Positions 1 through 11,905 of a stretch of DNA of 64,000 bases are shown here, piece after piece (position 1 is the stretch's first letter; each line of letters opens with the position of its first letter). This DNA comes from Ypsolopha sequella. Taxonomy: Eukaryota > Arthropoda > Insecta > Lepidoptera > Ypsolophidae. The position numbers were made by a program, and so were the translations under genes. The notes under the pieces are model-generated. The model did not search any database and was not told the DNA's origin. It saw only the letters and a program-made list of their open reading frames with translations. The stretch spans positions 9,575,501 through 9,639,500 of the forward strand of contig OW203987.1 of NCBI GenBank assembly GCA_934047225.1, given 5' to 3'.

Positions 1-258
1 CAAATCTCAACAAACCTCAACCCATAGAAACTGGAAATCTGAAAAATAACGAAAAAAGAAGATTGTATGGACAGATCTTGTTTACATTTTTTAGAATACT
101 ATTTATTGACAGCTCTGAACTCGATACCAAACATTTATACCACCTTTTGTCTCTTTTATAACACTTTTATCTACACATTTTCCAAAAAAACTTTATATTG
201 ATACAATAACCTGAAAAGACTTGTCAATGTCAGAACTTTGCTTGTTACAAAATAGACA
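1..258. other. 5' flank of PLE-A
   Basis: AT-rich sequence without a coding signal. It may hold the 5' untranslated part of the Penelope-like element that starts its ORF at 259. I looked for a second copy of the element's 3' terminal region here, as expected for a pseudo-LTR, and did not find one. The true 5' end is therefore unknown or outside the window. Confidence 0.5.
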
Positions 259-3015
259 ATGATAGAAATCCTTAACAAAATCAAGAGCTCCACCAAAAAG
301 TTAGCACAATATCACAATCACGTAAGGTATCTCCAAAAATGTTTGGAAATCGGTGCTCCACCAAAAGGTCTGGTCCAAAAAATACCACTTCACACAATGC
401 CTACATTAATCAGAAAGAATATGGAAACTTTTAATTTTATAAATGCCCTTCACACCACACAAATGCTATGCAACCAATATTTATGCCTATGTACCCACGA
501 AAAAAATAGCCTTGATAACCTGTTAAAAGTAAGCCTTATTGCTTTTCCGCACTTATTTTTACAAATTCAAGATATCATACTAAATGCCAACACCCAACTG
601 AGACCAGAAGATGTCAGACTATCGCAAAAACTTCAAAAGCTGAAATTATATTACAAAAACAAAAACGTTAATTTACCTATCAGTACATGCCAAATTAATA
701 TTCCTAACGGGCTTAACCTGACTCCAACTAATCTAATCCATCCCTTCTGCATCCCTCCTCCACCAATAAGCCACAGCACAGAAAACATTGAAAATGATAC
801 CGAAGAAAACATAGTAGTCAATTTATCATCACTGAAACTCACCTCAGCCGACAAAAAACTGTTGAGCAAAGGCCTTTCATTCTGCCCGATCAAAAAAATT
901 GACCAAATAAAACTGCTTAGTGATTTTATCAACTTTGGAAGAAACCTCAAGTGGAAACACTACTGGAAAACACACACACCCAGCACTAACCAAAACATAC
1001 ATAACTCACTCAAAAAATTCAAGCAGCCCAGCAATAATGAACCCCCACCATTACCCTCTTGGCATCCGATCGAAATTTTTATGAAAACTATTCTTACTAA
1101 ATTATCGGACCAAAACTATATAAATAATCTTCAGTCAACAAATCAAAACCTCACCCAAGAAGAAGAAAAATCTCTCAAAAAATTACGAACTAATGAAGAA
1201 ATTATCATCCTACCCGCAGATAAGGGCTCCTCAACAGTAATTTTAAACATGAATGACTATGTTGCAGAAGGCATGCGACAACTGTCGAATCTCGAATTTT
1301 ACTCACCAACACCAAGCGACCAATGCGATCAGGTCGTTGAAATCATCAATGATCTGCTCCAGACCACGGGCGCGAGCGAGGGATTATCAGAAACTGACAA
1401 AATTCTCATGCTGCCGGGCCATCCAAAAACACCCCAATTCTATATGCTCCCAAAAATACATAAGACAAACAACCCAGGCCGACCAATTGTGGCATCGCAC
1501 GATGCACCAACGCAACGAATCTCAGCATTTGTAGATGACATCCTTCAACCATTAGTTAAAAATCTTCCATCTCACATAAAAGATTCCAACCATTTCCTAG
1601 ACATCATTCACTCCCTTCAACTGCCTCATCACGAACCACTCCTTCTTGTCACCATAGATGCGATTTCATTGTATACAAATATCCCACATGATGCTGGCCT
1701 TACCACTTTACGTATTCACTTAAATAACCGCCCTCCACCTCATCAACCATCCACAGACTTCATTGTTAAATTAGCAGAAATCATCCTCAAAAACAACTAC
1801 TTCACCTTCCAAAACAAATACTATCATCAAATCAAAGGAACCGCAATGGGAACTAGAATGGCCCCCAGTTACGCAAACTTGTTTTTGGCATCCATAGAAA
1901 ACAGTTTCCTTGAATCCGAACGCCTCAAACCTCTGGTCTGGAAAAGATTTATTGATGACATATTCATCATATGGCCACACGGATACGACTCACTGACAGA
2001 CTTCATCACGAGACTCAACAACCATAGCACATTAAAATTCACTCATATCATTTCACCACACCAAATCACATTTCTGGACGTCGACCTCACCCTCAGCAAC
2101 GAAAACAAAATCATTACATCTGTCCATTTCAAACCAACGAATAAATTACAATACTTACACTACAACAGCTGCCATCCCGCTCACATTAAACAATCCATCC
2201 CATATGCACTCTCGCTCCGTGGTCGTCGTATATGCAACACCGAAAAAACACTCAACTCCTTTCAAAACAAAATTCACACAGGACTACTAAAACGAAATTA
2301 CCCAGACAACTTCCTACGAAAACACATTTACCACAGACCGAGATACCATAACAACAACACTAAACACAAAAACTACACAAACCAACTAAAACTTACCACC
2401 ACATATTTCGATGGTAGTCATAAACTTAAAAGCCTCATCCAAGATAGTCTCCCCATCCTCAACCAAAACGATGAAACGAAAGATTTGCTACCACAGAACC
2501 CACCAATCTGCTACAGACAAAATGCTAACATAAAATCCATCCTAAACAAAACAAAAGCTATTCTACAAAACATCAACACCACAAGCACAGGCACAACACC
2601 ATGTCGGCGGCCACGATGCAAAACCTGCTCTATCATCAACACAAACCCACTCATAAACACTCATCACACACAAAAACCTCTACATGCACAAAGAAACACA
2701 ACATGCAAGACAAGCAACTGCATCTACCTCTTAGAATGCCGACATTGCCCGGCTTTCTATGTAGGTGAGACCAAAAACGCACTCCACATACGCATCAACC
2801 AACATCGCCACACATGTGACTCTATGAACAACAACACTCTACCAATACCAACCCACACACGCACTCACAATTCGCCTTTCAACCATTGTTTCACAGTTCG
2901 CATCATTAAGTCATTTCACCCGGCACTCACAGATATTCAGCTTCGCACGTGGGAATCCTCATTCATCTGGTCGCTTGGTGCCCACTTTGGACCAGGCCTT
3001 AACAAACAACACTAA
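259..3015 (+). CDS. Penelope-like element polyprotein (RT plus GIY-YIG endonuclease), PLE-A
   Basis: This is one open frame of 918 codons encoding the reverse transcriptase and endonuclease of a Penelope-like retroelement. Such enzymes nick DNA with the GIY-YIG domain and copy the element RNA at the nick. RT motifs seen are ADKGSSTVILN, KGTAMGTRMAPSYANLF and the catalytic FIDDIFIIW. A Cys-rich linker (CRRPRCKTC) precedes the GIY-YIG domain, where CIYLLECRHC, FYVGETKNALHIRINQHRH and a late WESSFIW are visible. The length is normal for a full PLE protein and no frame break is seen, so the copy may be young. Its RT core (TAMGTRMAP, FIDD) differs clearly from the two other PLEs here (LAMGSPLSP, FVDD/YVDD), so it is a separate lineage. 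An A-run follows the stop and a hammerhead-like motif lies 75 nt further on. Confidence 0.93.
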   Translation: MIEILNKIKSSTKKLAQYHNHVRYLQKCLEIGAPPKGLVQKIPLHTMPTLIRKNMETFNFINALHTTQMLCNQYLCLCTHEKNSLDNLLKVSLIAFPHLFLQIQDIILNANTQLRPEDVRLSQKLQKLKLYYKNKNVNLPISTCQINIPNGLNLTPTNLIHPFCIPPPPISHSTENIENDTEENIVVNLSSLKLTSADKKLLSKGLSFCPIKKIDQIKLLSDFINFGRNLKWKHYWKTHTPSTNQNIHNSLKKFKQPSNNEPPPLPSWHPIEIFMKTILTKLSDQNYINNLQSTNQNLTQEEEKSLKKLRTNEEIIILPADKGSSTVILNMNDYVAEGMRQLSNLEFYSPTPSDQCDQVVEIINDLLQTTGASEGLSETDKILMLPGHPKTPQFYMLPKIHKTNNPGRPIVASHDAPTQRISAFVDDILQPLVKNLPSHIKDSNHFLDIIHSLQLPHHEPLLLVTIDAISLYTNIPHDAGLTTLRIHLNNRPPPHQPSTDFIVKLAEIILKNNYFTFQNKYYHQIKGTAMGTRMAPSYANLFLASIENSFLESERLKPLVWKRFIDDIFIIWPHGYDSLTDFITRLNNHSTLKFTHIISPHQITFLDVDLTLSNENKIITSVHFKPTNKLQYLHYNSCHPAHIKQSIPYALSLRGRRICNTEKTLNSFQNKIHTGLLKRNYPDNFLRKHIYHRPRYHNNNTKHKNYTNQLKLTTTYFDGSHKLKSLIQDSLPILNQNDETKDLLPQNPPICYRQNANIKSILNKTKAILQNINTTSTGTTPCRRPRCKTCSIINTNPLINTHHTQKPLHAQRNTTCKTSNCIYLLECRHCPAFYVGETKNALHIRINQHRHTCDSMNNNTLPIPTHTRTHNSPFNHCFTVRIIKSFHPALTDIQLRTWESSFIWSLGAHFGPGLNKQH

Positions 3016-3088
3016 AACACAAAAAAAAAAAAAAAAATAATTTTTCTTTTATATTTAATGTCATATCTATTGTCAATCTATTGTCAAT

Positions 3089-3130
3089 GCAACTGATGCC
3101 GAGTCCAAAAGGACTCGAAATATATCTTGC
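3089..3130 (+). ncRNA. Hammerhead-ribozyme-like motif of PLE-A
   Basis: Stem I is GCAA (3089-3092) pairing with TTGC (3127-3130). The core CTGATG starts at 3093 and is followed by CC. Stem II is GAGTCC (3101-3106) and GGACTC (3111-3116) with an AAAA loop. GAA (3117-3119) is followed by a minimal self-complementary stem III, ATAT-type (3120-3125), and C3126 as the cleavage-site base. The predicted cut is 3126/3127. All three stems form, but A9 of the canonical CUGANGA is C and one extra base sits before stem II. Hammerhead motifs with very short stem III are known in Penelope-like elements. Confidence 0.7.
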
Positions 3131-5100
3131 CCATATTAAATAGTAAGTAAGTTCGACGGATTGATTACTCGAAATAAATATTTTTTCTTTCTTTCTTTAA
3201 GATTGTCTTAGATATGTTTATTTATAAAAAGGTAATTTTTTGTAGGATGTACATTTATTTTTAGGTAGTTTTAATTTAGAATTAGATTTTCATATATTTA
3301 GCTTGTATTAAGATTGTTTTAGAGTAGTGTTTTACCTGAAGTGTCAACTAGCATAAATAATCCAAATAACAGCGTTATATCAATCGGTTCAGCTGGACGT
3401 ACCAAGGCTTCGTTGACAAATCAGTGTATTAAATATGCTACACAATACAAACGCAAAACTATGTATGTATATTGTATATACCCGTATAGTAAAGGACATC
3501 CACCTACAGTAGTTCCGTGACAAAGGACAACATAACAAACACAATGTTTAACACCAGCGCGCTTGGAGGCCAGCATACAGTCCATATTCGGTCGTGTGAC
3601 CACTATAATACATACAGCGAGCCCTGAAGTTTGTTCATTTACCCGAGAACTTGTTGGTGGAGGCTCTGAGTTTGCATTTCAATATCTATGTCAAGGCCCT
3701 GCAAATCTGCTACTGGGCTTGTTTTGCACTAAATATTGCTAGAGCTCGAAGCATTTAATATATTACCTCTATGTCGTAGGAGGAAATCAATCAATTAATG
3801 TCCGTTTTACTACCTGGTTTTGGATATGTACTTAGTGTTAAAAATGTATTTTAAAATCTAGAATCTGGAGGATAGGAACCTCGCTAGCTCAGTTGGCAGA
3901 GCACTTGCCTTGTAATTAAGACGTCGCAAGTTCAAATCAATAAAAAGTGTTAAAATCCCTATCAGTTGTCAAAAAATATCAAATTTGAATACGGCAGCGT
4001 AATCGGCAACCCCGAATGCCCCTTGTTACTGAGTTTCATGCAAATCGGAATACTTTTTTGGACCAGTCAAAAAACTGTCAAAACCTGTCAAATTCAATTT
4101 TTTCGGTCATGTATCCCCTCAGAATAAGGAATACAAATAGAAGCCTGGCTAAAATAATACGCGGAGAAAAACACCTATCCTTGATTTTCTTACGACATTC
4201 TAGTGCGTTAGAGAGAGATGGATATGTATTAGTTTTTTCTTAATTAGGTAGGTTGTCACTAGTTCGTTGCTTTGCTAGTGATGTAACAATGTCGATTTTT
4301 GACTACGATAAATAAACCAAATCGAAATGAACCACGACCAATCTGCTTACCACACATTATATCGTATCAAAGTGTGAAAAAAAAGAGAATGCAGGAGGCA
4401 CCGACCTTTCTGGTGACATCCTCTTGCTTTGGAAGGAGGCCAAGAGAATTAATAGCAAAGTGGTCTCTGTCTACCCCAGTGGGACACATGTTATATTGTG
4501 TAAATAAGGAATTAATAAAAGGATATCTTTCTTTAGCATAATATTTTTTATTAATAACAAATTACTATATCGTAGGCAAGTAGGTACATACGTTAAGTCC
4601 AAAATTGTGCTTGTTTCTAGTACAAAAAATTATGAGCGATGACAGCGCAATTACTACAGAGGTAATTTAATTTTTTTTATTATTATATCAAATAAACATC
4701 AACTAATCTTGAATAATAACTGATAACAAATAATGAACGAATAAAATACCTTATAACCTGTAATAAGAAATCAAATTATGTGCAGTTCAAGTCAATAAGC
4801 ATTCCCGAAATTCATTTCACGAAAGAACCACCCTATCAAAGTACTTTTATTGTCAACCACTAAGTACGAAAATGTCTTGATCTGCGGAATTTCTTCGTGA
4901 AGTCGATCACGGAAGTAACGTACAAGTTCTGAACAGGCCTTTCAGAACGATTTGCGAACATAGAAGTATGCAATTTTTTACACCACAAACATCCATAGGT
5001 ACTGGTTCTTTTGCCTAAAATTGAAAAATTATCGAGTTAATATACTATAGTATAGTACAAGCACGTACCTACAAACAAGATTGATAATGCAATTATACAT
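3131..5100. other. Intergenic repeats between PLE-A and the THAP gene
   Basis: No convincing coding exon. It contains a (TTTC)n tract near 3185-3198, a tRNA-derived SINE head at 3876 and a dispersed repeat at about 3960-4240. That repeat is related in inverted orientation to 6.09-6.42 kb and to the interior of the hAT remnant at 24.9-25.4 kb. The stretch 4560-4860 is AT-rich with nothing recognisable. Confidence 0.5.
3876..3938 (+). repeat. tRNA-derived SINE head
   Basis: A box A-like TAGCTCAGTTGGCAGAGC (3885-3902 region) and a box B-like GCAAGTTCAAATC near 3926-3938 are spaced as in a tRNA gene. The body does not fold into a clean acceptor stem and continues into repeat sequence, so this is read as a SINE promoter and not a functional tRNA gene. 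Confidence 0.55.
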
Positions 5101-5102
5101 AA

Positions 5103-5701
5103 TTATTTAAAGGTTACCAATGTGTCTGTATCTGGTAAATATAACGTCGCTAAAGCATCTGCTTTTAACCGTCTCCATGTTAAATTTTCGTTTGGTCCAA
5201 AAGAATCCGGCGTAAAGTGTTTCGAACAAATATGACTGCTTTTTTTAATTGGCCAATTGGGTCTAATTATTCGTCTAAGCCATCCACTTTTTAATTCTTC
5301 CCTTTTTGGAAATCTGTAACAAAAAGATATGGCAATATTTATTCGGCATTATTTTTCTTTTAACTCGCGCTGCAATTAATCTGCGGCTTCATCCTTTATG
5401 CACGGCTGCCACGTGAACCAATGTTCGATAGTTTGCGACACGGACTTTAGTACATCACTATGCGAAAAAACATAACCTCTACTAGTCTGCAGAAAATCTA
5501 TATAAAACAGGCAAATATCGGTGTAGAATTGAACACGAGTATAATTTACAAGAACTACTATTATTGTTACTGAGTTTTAGGTATGATCCTGCAACTTATT
5601 AACATAAAAACTATCAGAACTCACCGATGAAATGATATTGCTTCATTGTTGTTTTCTTTTCTTCCTGTATGCGATTTACAGCCTTCAATCGCACAAGACA
5701 T
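5103..5701 (-). CDS. THAP-domain protein, two exons
   Basis: Exon 1 (5701 down to 5625, 77 nt) starts MSCAIEGCKSHTGRK and ends at a GTGAGT donor. The 310-nt intron ends TTACAG and exon 2 starts at 5314. The junction codon CG|A gives ..ISFHRFPKREELKSG. The product shows the C2CH zinc-coordinating pattern of a THAP DNA-binding domain: C-x4-C in exon 1, then ICSKHF (C-x2-H) after SGWLRRIIRPNWP, with the conserved P, W and F positions and an LKADALATLYLP end resembling the AVPTIF box. Reading through, translation stops at 5103-5105 for about 97 residues, essentially one THAP domain. A GT at the end of TDTL could instead be a donor to a further exon near 5.0 kb, but that candidate frame closes quickly. 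THAP proteins are DNA-binding factors, many domesticated from P-element-type transposases. Whether this is a host gene or a transposon piece is open. Confidence 0.72.
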
Positions 5702-6420
5702 TTTATTACAATGTTAAAAAAACAATCAACACAAACAATAATAAATCACACTTTCACGAATTTTGAGAGGAAGAGCACAAAAATATTTAATTTCTCTCGG
5801 TGAAGCTGTAAACTTTCGCAAAATGCATTAGACATTTCGATGCCACCAAATTAAGATGTGATGCACGCTACGAACGATATTACAACACAACGATACAATG
5901 ATGAGACATATTTAATTTGATGGTATTATAATTTTTAAAATACATCCAAATTACATCCATCTGACATTTGTTTGGTTCAATCTAGTGACACACCAGGAAA
6001 AAATATAAAGTAAGTGCGGTCCGTCGTTTCATTCACTCGTACACAGGAGTAATTTACGTTAGATGAGTACAATGGCTCATGCCTAGTTCTTATTTTAGCC
6101 AGGTTTCTATTTGTATTCCTTATTCTGAGTGTATCCCAGCTTGACCGATCACTATAGTTGAAACCCGAACTCCCTACGATTAGCCGTTCGGGAGATATGG
6201 CCGATCAAAATTTTGGCAATTTCTTTTTTCGACTTTTTTTTTGCCCTCATCTAGATCTCGCCGAGACCTTTTCCTAGACACCCATCAACATGGGTCTAAC
6301 TCCAGCCATTCGGGAGATATAGACCGTCAAAGTTTTGACAAAAAAAATATCACTTTTAGTCACCCCGTGGTCCAACCCCTAGGGATGTACCACCTTCCGT
6401 TCCAAAGATATTTTGCTGGG

Positions 6421-6432
6421 ATATAGATAGAT

Positions 6433-6465
<33 letters not shown>

Positions 6466-6490
6466 CAGATATATAGATAGATAGATTGTG
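6421..6490. repeat. GATA microsatellite
   Basis: About fifteen ATAG/GATA units in a row with a few interruptions, at the edge of a dispersed repeat. Confidence 0.9.
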
Positions 6491-7084
6491 GATATATAGA
6501 TAGATACATCAAAAGGAAAAAATGGAATCACTTGTGTGGCTGTCTGTCTGTCCGTCTGTTACAGCCGATTTGCTCTGGCACACATACTTTCAAGAATTTT
6601 CATGTCCACTATATTAAATTTCAAAATCGATGTCATTTTCGTAATTACGGTCCCAAAAAACCATAAAAACGACACCCATATTGGTATTTACATATTTCAA
6701 CATTTCTACCTCATCGCACCCAAAGAGGGGATGATGGTATTTCACGTCCACTACGTTGGATTTAGAAATCGTAGTTGTTTTCGTAATCAGCGACCCGATA
6801 AACCATACAAACGATACCCATGTTGATTTTCAGACTTTGTCACCCCATTTCTCTTGTTAGGGGTTGAAAAACCCTAAAACACGTGTTTACTTATTTATGG
6901 ATATTACTCCTGTGAAGTTTCGAATAAAATAGTCTAACTAATCTTGTTTCCCCATACAAACTTTGGATCCCCATTTCACCCCCTTAAGGGGTGAATTTTG
7001 TAAAATCCTTTCTTAGTGGATAGCCTACACTATATGCAAAATTTCAAGTCTCTAGGACCAGAGCGGTTTAGGCTGTGCGTTGAT

Positions 7085-7112
7085 ATATCAGTCAGTCAGT
7101 CAGTCAGTCAGG
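7085..7112. repeat. (CAGT)n tail of a dispersed repeat
   Basis: Five to six CAGT units close a dispersed repeat. Related phrases (GATCGGTCAGTCAG) end two units in the Rop intron at 43.6 and 43.8 kb. Confidence 0.7.
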
Positions 7113-7136
7113 ACTTTGAATTTTATATATAAAGTG

Positions 7137-7378
7137 TTTCAATTTAAATGGAAAGTAATTTAGGAGGTGATTCAGTATCGTTAATACATCACATTCCACT
7201 GCAAAGCACTTTTCTTTGCGCGAATTTTTTTTTCACTTCTCAGTACAAAGTAGTCCGATCAGCTGACTCAGTTTGAAGAAAAAGTTCGCGCATAAAAAAG
7301 TACTTTGCAGTGGAATGTGATGTACATATTAACGATACTGAATCACCTCCTAAATTGCTTTCCATTTAAATTGAAAGA
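7137..7378. mobile_element. Foldback MITE, ~240 bp
   Basis: Long inverted arms: the left arm reads TCAATTTAAATGGAAAG and continues through GGAGGTGATTCAGTATCG, and both recur in reverse complement at the right end. The arms are about 60-100 bp with few mismatches around an imperfect centre. There is no ORF. TATATA flanks both sides. Confidence 0.75.
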
Positions 7379-7394
7379 CCTTATATATACAGAT

Positions 7395-7606
7395 AAGAAA
7401 ATAATAAAAGTTGAAAACTAGATTTTATGTTAAAGAGTTTAATGAAACTTGAGGATAATTCATGAATTATACAAAAACGGCTCACCTCAATATGTACTAT
7501 GATCGGGGTTGATACAATATGGTACTTACTTATTGAGGTGATCCTTTTTTGTTTCATTCATGAAATATCCTCATGTAACATAAAATCCAACTTTTATCAT
7601 TTTCTA
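7395..7606. mobile_element. Foldback MITE, ~210 bp
   Basis: AATAATAAAAGTTG and GATTTTATGTTA on the left reappear inverted on the right (TAACATAAAATCCAAC, CTTTTATCATTTT). The inner arms around GAGGATAATTCATGAA and TTCATGAAATATCCTC also pair. There is no coding capacity. Confidence 0.65.
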
Positions 7607-9760
7607 AGAGGAAGTAAAATTAATGAAAAAATGACCTTAATATGTAAGGATTATAATATATGATCCCGAACACAGTAAATACAGGTAACCCGTTTTTGTT
7701 TAAATCATGGACTATATTTTATGCAACGAACAAAAATATTAGTTCGTTGTATTTTATGTATTTGATTTTTATAAATTCCTGAAATGTCAGTTGACAATGT
7801 ATGACCCAGTACGACCCAAATAGACGAGTAAATTTACCGTGACCTACATCCGAGTACTTTGAAAAGATCATGTATAAACAATAAAACAGCAAAAAGCTTT
7901 TCCATGTTGTTCATTATTGAAATGTAAATTTTGGAAGGCTCTTGCAAACCTCGCAGTTATGAATATTCTTTTTGCCCCATTTCATTAATCTTTTGTAAAT
8001 CGTTAAAGTAGAAATTTGAAACGTTTGTCATAAAAAACCTTGTTCTCCCTGCTTAAATGCACTTTGCAGTTTGCACACGTGGATAGAGCGTCGGATAATA
8101 ATGTTTGATGAGTTACCAGGAAGTAACCTGATGCCGACGGATGCAGCTCTTTGTGGAAAATGCGTTCGTAATAAAACGGGATAGTCTCTTTGATCCGATG
8201 CGTTCTTTTCTCGGTAAAAAAAACAATAAATAAACCTTTGTGTCTATCTCGTATAAATAGATAGTAAGACTGCTTCTGCGTATATCTTAGAACCGGTTAA
8301 TTATGCAGGTTCCGTAATACAAGTGAAATGTCACTGCCTTTTCTTACCGCGATTGGTTGTGGTACTACCTCCTCCTACGTAAAACTGAGTTCTGCAGCAA
8401 AACCCTAAACAAGACTAAAAATTTCTGAAAATCACACTTTGTAATGAATGATATAAAATGCTATTGACTCGCTAACAATCAACAATTAAAATCTTCTTTA
8501 TGACCATTAGCGCAGCAATAAAAGTCCCGCTGCGGTCCCACAATGGCGTTGACTCCTTATCAGTAATGAACACGTTGCCATTGTTGTGCCATTAATTCTT
8601 GCAAAAATATATCATTACATGCACACGCCGATGTTGTGTTGGCTGAGTAAAATGGGGTGAGTGCACACCCCATAGTCACCCTATAGTATGGCACAGAAGC
8701 GCTGTGTTCGCCCCATCGGTCCCTAGCTGTGTCTGGAGTCTGGAACGACGCGTCTGTCAATAATTTTCGCGGGAAGAGGCGTTGCCATGGTGACGAGGGT
8801 GCGCTTCGCACATGGCGGTCGCTGCCCTCTGGCGATGCACTGAGAGGGTCGGAGGGCGAAAGAGATGCGATATGTACAATCGACAACACCCAAAGTTATG
8901 CTTTTTAGATTTGTAACCTTTATGTGGGCGAAATAAGAACTGTATGGTACTTCGTGACGTAGGAAACTGTACGATAGAATTGCGCTGTCTGAAAGTCTTT
9001 TTCAAACAAATATTCGTGTCATTGGGTGGGACAGTACAAATTGAAGATAAACTACCTTGGTACCTATATACCTTATTTAAATATCTGCTAGCTAGATGAT
9101 TCATTAGAGGAGTAAGCATGCAACGACAACGACCTATAAAAATTTATTTGGCAATAACTAAGCGGACAAAATGATGAGAACAAATCATTGATGAGAACCA
9201 TTATCTTCTCACGGACAAAAGATAGAAGTATAAAATTAAGTACGTACATGAGAACGCTTTTAAAAATTAAGACTTAAAATAAGTTACATAATTGTTTAAC
9301 TCTCTCTTTATTGTTCAGATAAATAAATACCTTTCACCGTGGTAATATTTATTGAACGGCAATTAAGTTCAATCTACAAACATTAGCCTCCCACGTATAT
9401 TAGTGTTGACCACGAAGTCTTGGGTAAATAACCGGTGTGTAAAATCAAGAGGGGTCGATACTTTGTCAGTGACAAATTGTCACGCACGAGTCCGCACGGT
9501 ACGAATCACGACGACTCAGAACCTAGGCTAGGTAGGAACACTGGGTTTGTAACGCTGAGTTTTTGAACGGGTTTCGTGGTGTAGCGACACTAAACGTCAG
9601 CTGTCATTTTTGCGTTGATTTAGAATTTGTCGACACCAGTGTAGCGTCTCTGTCATTTTTGAACGGTCGGTCGGTGTTGAGATGCGAGTTGATTTTTGAA
9701 CGGGTTGCGAAGTTAGTGTAGGAAACCCATATGGTGTGAGTTTATGAACGACTATCAGGC

Positions 9761-9921
9761 TACGTTCCTAAACGCCGGTGTAAAAGTAAAATTTAACTGT
9801 CAAATTGAATTTTACATTTCTGACAAGATTTATTGAAACACTTCGAGCTGTACGTTTATACTCAGGTGGTTTTGGAACGGGTGACAGTTAATTTTACCTT
9901 TACCCCGGCGCAGCCGAACGC
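9761..9921. mobile_element. Foldback element, copy 1
   Basis: Ends CGTTCCTAAACGCCGG and CCGGCGCAGCCGAACG are inverted, with inner arms GTAAAATTTAACTGTCA / TGACAGTTAATTTTAC. A diverged second copy lies at 53145-53330. Confidence 0.6.
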
Positions 9922-10109
9922 TACCTCAAAAGCAATGGTGTCGATGACGTGTTTGACGCTTTCGTTGTGGGAACTGTCACCATGTTTTGTCGACATCTTG
10001 GAAACAATAAAGTTTACGTTTTCGTGGAACATTACCGACTTGCAGTTGTAATGTTTTTTTAATGCATTTAGAAGGAAATGCTGGAATACTATCTTAATGA
10101 CATATATCA

Positions 10110-10430
10110 TGGATGTTAGAGGTATTTCCGAGTGTGGACTGTCAATTGAACAGTCGACACTCGTACACCCAATTTTCTCCGACAATTGCGCCCTAACGTC
10201 TGTACATCTCAACGTGACATGTACTTCGCTCACAAATATACGCTTTTTAGAGGGCATGCCGTTTACATCAGTGTTTTTCTTCACCGTTCAGCAAGTGGTA
10301 TTAGGTATACTGAAGTACAATATTAATAGATACTATTTGCACATAAATTCCGAAAAACTCATTGATGTATGCCGGACAGGGCAGGATCCAAAAACTAGGT
10401 CTCAAAATTATGAGTCCGCGCGGCATCGTA
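10110..10430 (-). repeat. SINE-A copy (minus strand)
   Basis: Shares with 21.45-22.08, 34.86-34.99, 40.85-41.02 and 41.66-41.77 kb the phrases GAGGTATTTCCGAGTGTG, TTCACCGTTCAGCAAGTG and AATTCCGAAAAACTCATTG. In better copies the right-hand end on the plus strand is a reversed tRNA-like box B region, so the SINE reads on the minus strand. Confidence 0.65.
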
Positions 10431-11146
10431 CTTTGAGATTGGAATTGGTATACGAATAAGTAAATTGGTATACAAATAAGTATATTCGCAACAGTCAGCT
10501 TCGTCTGTTATTGACTTCAGTTGACAGTACATGATACCCGATGATATATCAGACCCGAGAAGCATTGTACCCTCGATGACCTGGATACATTTCATAAGTT
10601 TCCCACGATGTAAAGCGAGAAGATCTGCCGCAACCACCACGGCGTCACGCCTTCTGCGCAGACGCCGCGCCGCGCCGTCGAACGGTAGATTATTTGAACA
10701 CATGGACTAATCTCAAGTGACAATCATGTATTCATATGAGAAAAACTGGAGCTTTGCATACTTGATTTCATTTGTAGGGTTCCATACATCATTATCATCA
10801 TCCTTAAGGGATCACTTTCTGTATCTGTATGTATGTTGGTGACTCAAGGCTCTTTTTCTAAGACACGGCCCGAGGTAGCACGTTGAAATTAATATCGAAT
10901 ACTAAGGTTCATAGCCTCAGACTGCTGTACAAAATATCAAAGATAGGGCCTTTCAAATTGTATTTTCATACAAAAAATCATACTCGGTGACTATTATCAT
11001 CAAAATAATAACTATACAATCTTGAAATTTGCCACGACGGTAGGTATTTTGGCACAATTGAAGGAATAAATCCGAAAATCATTAATTTCCAATTCCATGT
11101 GGAATAATTTTAATTCTGCAGTTTTGTTCTATACATTTTGTAGGTA

Positions 11147-11317
11147 TTAAAGCCGATTCTGAAGGCTTTAATTTTAGTTTTAGTGTTGTCATAAATAAAA
11201 TTTTCTTCGATACAAAATAGTTCTTAAGTGTTAGGACTAGAAGCTAAATTTCTTTGGAAAATTTTAAGCTTTGACAGCACTAAAACTAAAATTAAAGCCT
11301 TCAGAATTGGCTTTAAT
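11147..11317. mobile_element. Foldback MITE, ~170 bp
   Basis: The left arm CTGAAGGCTTTAATTTTAG is repeated inverted at the right (CTAAAATTAAAGCCTTCAG), as are the outer AAAGCC/GGCTTT bases. A diverged half copy sits at about 11805-11910. Confidence 0.75.
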
Positions 11318-11905
11318 GATAAGTTTGTAATTTTTAATCAAATGATTCAAGTCTACTAACTTATTTGAATGGGCGAATAGGGTACGGTACTCTCAGGGAG
11401 CGAGTCCTTCTCGCTGAATTAAATAATTTCTTATAGGGCTAGTCACAACGTAAACAATACGTCTACAAACGGGCCACCCGTAAAATCTAATCCGTATGTT
11501 TACTTTTAAATACGCTGTCTACAAAATTTTGTGAAATCCCGGCGGTTGATCAATACATTTGATCAATAATTTCACGGATTACTTTATTCAAGCGAAAAAA
11601 AAACCATTACATAACAGCCGATAACCATAACGCGTTATGCAAAATTTGCCACTCAAAATAATCAAAATTAGACCGTCTCGTCGCGGATCTGCTTATTATG
11701 TTGTAATATAACAGTGGTAAACCACTTATTTTTACGAAGGATAATTTGATTTTTGGTCATAGATTACCTACTATGTTTTTTAATCGTTCATGGAAGTGCT
11801 GTCAATACAAAATTTTCTTCATAGCAAAAAGAGAAGATAACTTTCTTTGGAAAAATGAAGGTTTAGATAGCGCTACAACTAAATTAAAGCCTTCAGAATC
11901 TGCTT

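Larger units (their letters stand above)
5702..9740. other. Intergenic repeat-rich region
   Basis: No supported gene. It holds a repeat related to 4.0 kb (6090-6420), a GATA microsatellite, a dispersed repeat ending in (CAGT)n at about 6535-7112, two foldback elements (7137-7606), AT-rich unique-looking DNA to 8.5 kb, and a CpG-richer stretch (8690-8860) with short ORFs that match nothing I recognise. From 9530 to 9720 short phrases containing TTTTTGAACGG recur several times. Confidence 0.5.

Noticed and set aside
651..950. Antisense ORFs inside PLE-A and PLE-B genes
   Set aside because: They overlap a well-supported RT gene and show no motif of their own.
3876..3938. Possible functional tRNA genes (here, 34.6-34.77, 40.85 and 45.5 kb)
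   Set aside because: Box A and box B are present, but arms do not fold cleanly, spacing is off and repeat sequence continues downstream, as in SINEs.
4890..5030. Third exon of the THAP gene
   Set aside because: A possible acceptor near 5018 opens a frame on the minus strand, but it stops after about 35 codons and shows no motif.
8560..9119. Two overlapping minus-strand ORFs of 109 and 120 codons in a CpG-richer stretch
   Set aside because: No recognisable motif, composition typical of chance ORFs in GC-richer DNA, and no splice or start context worth noting.
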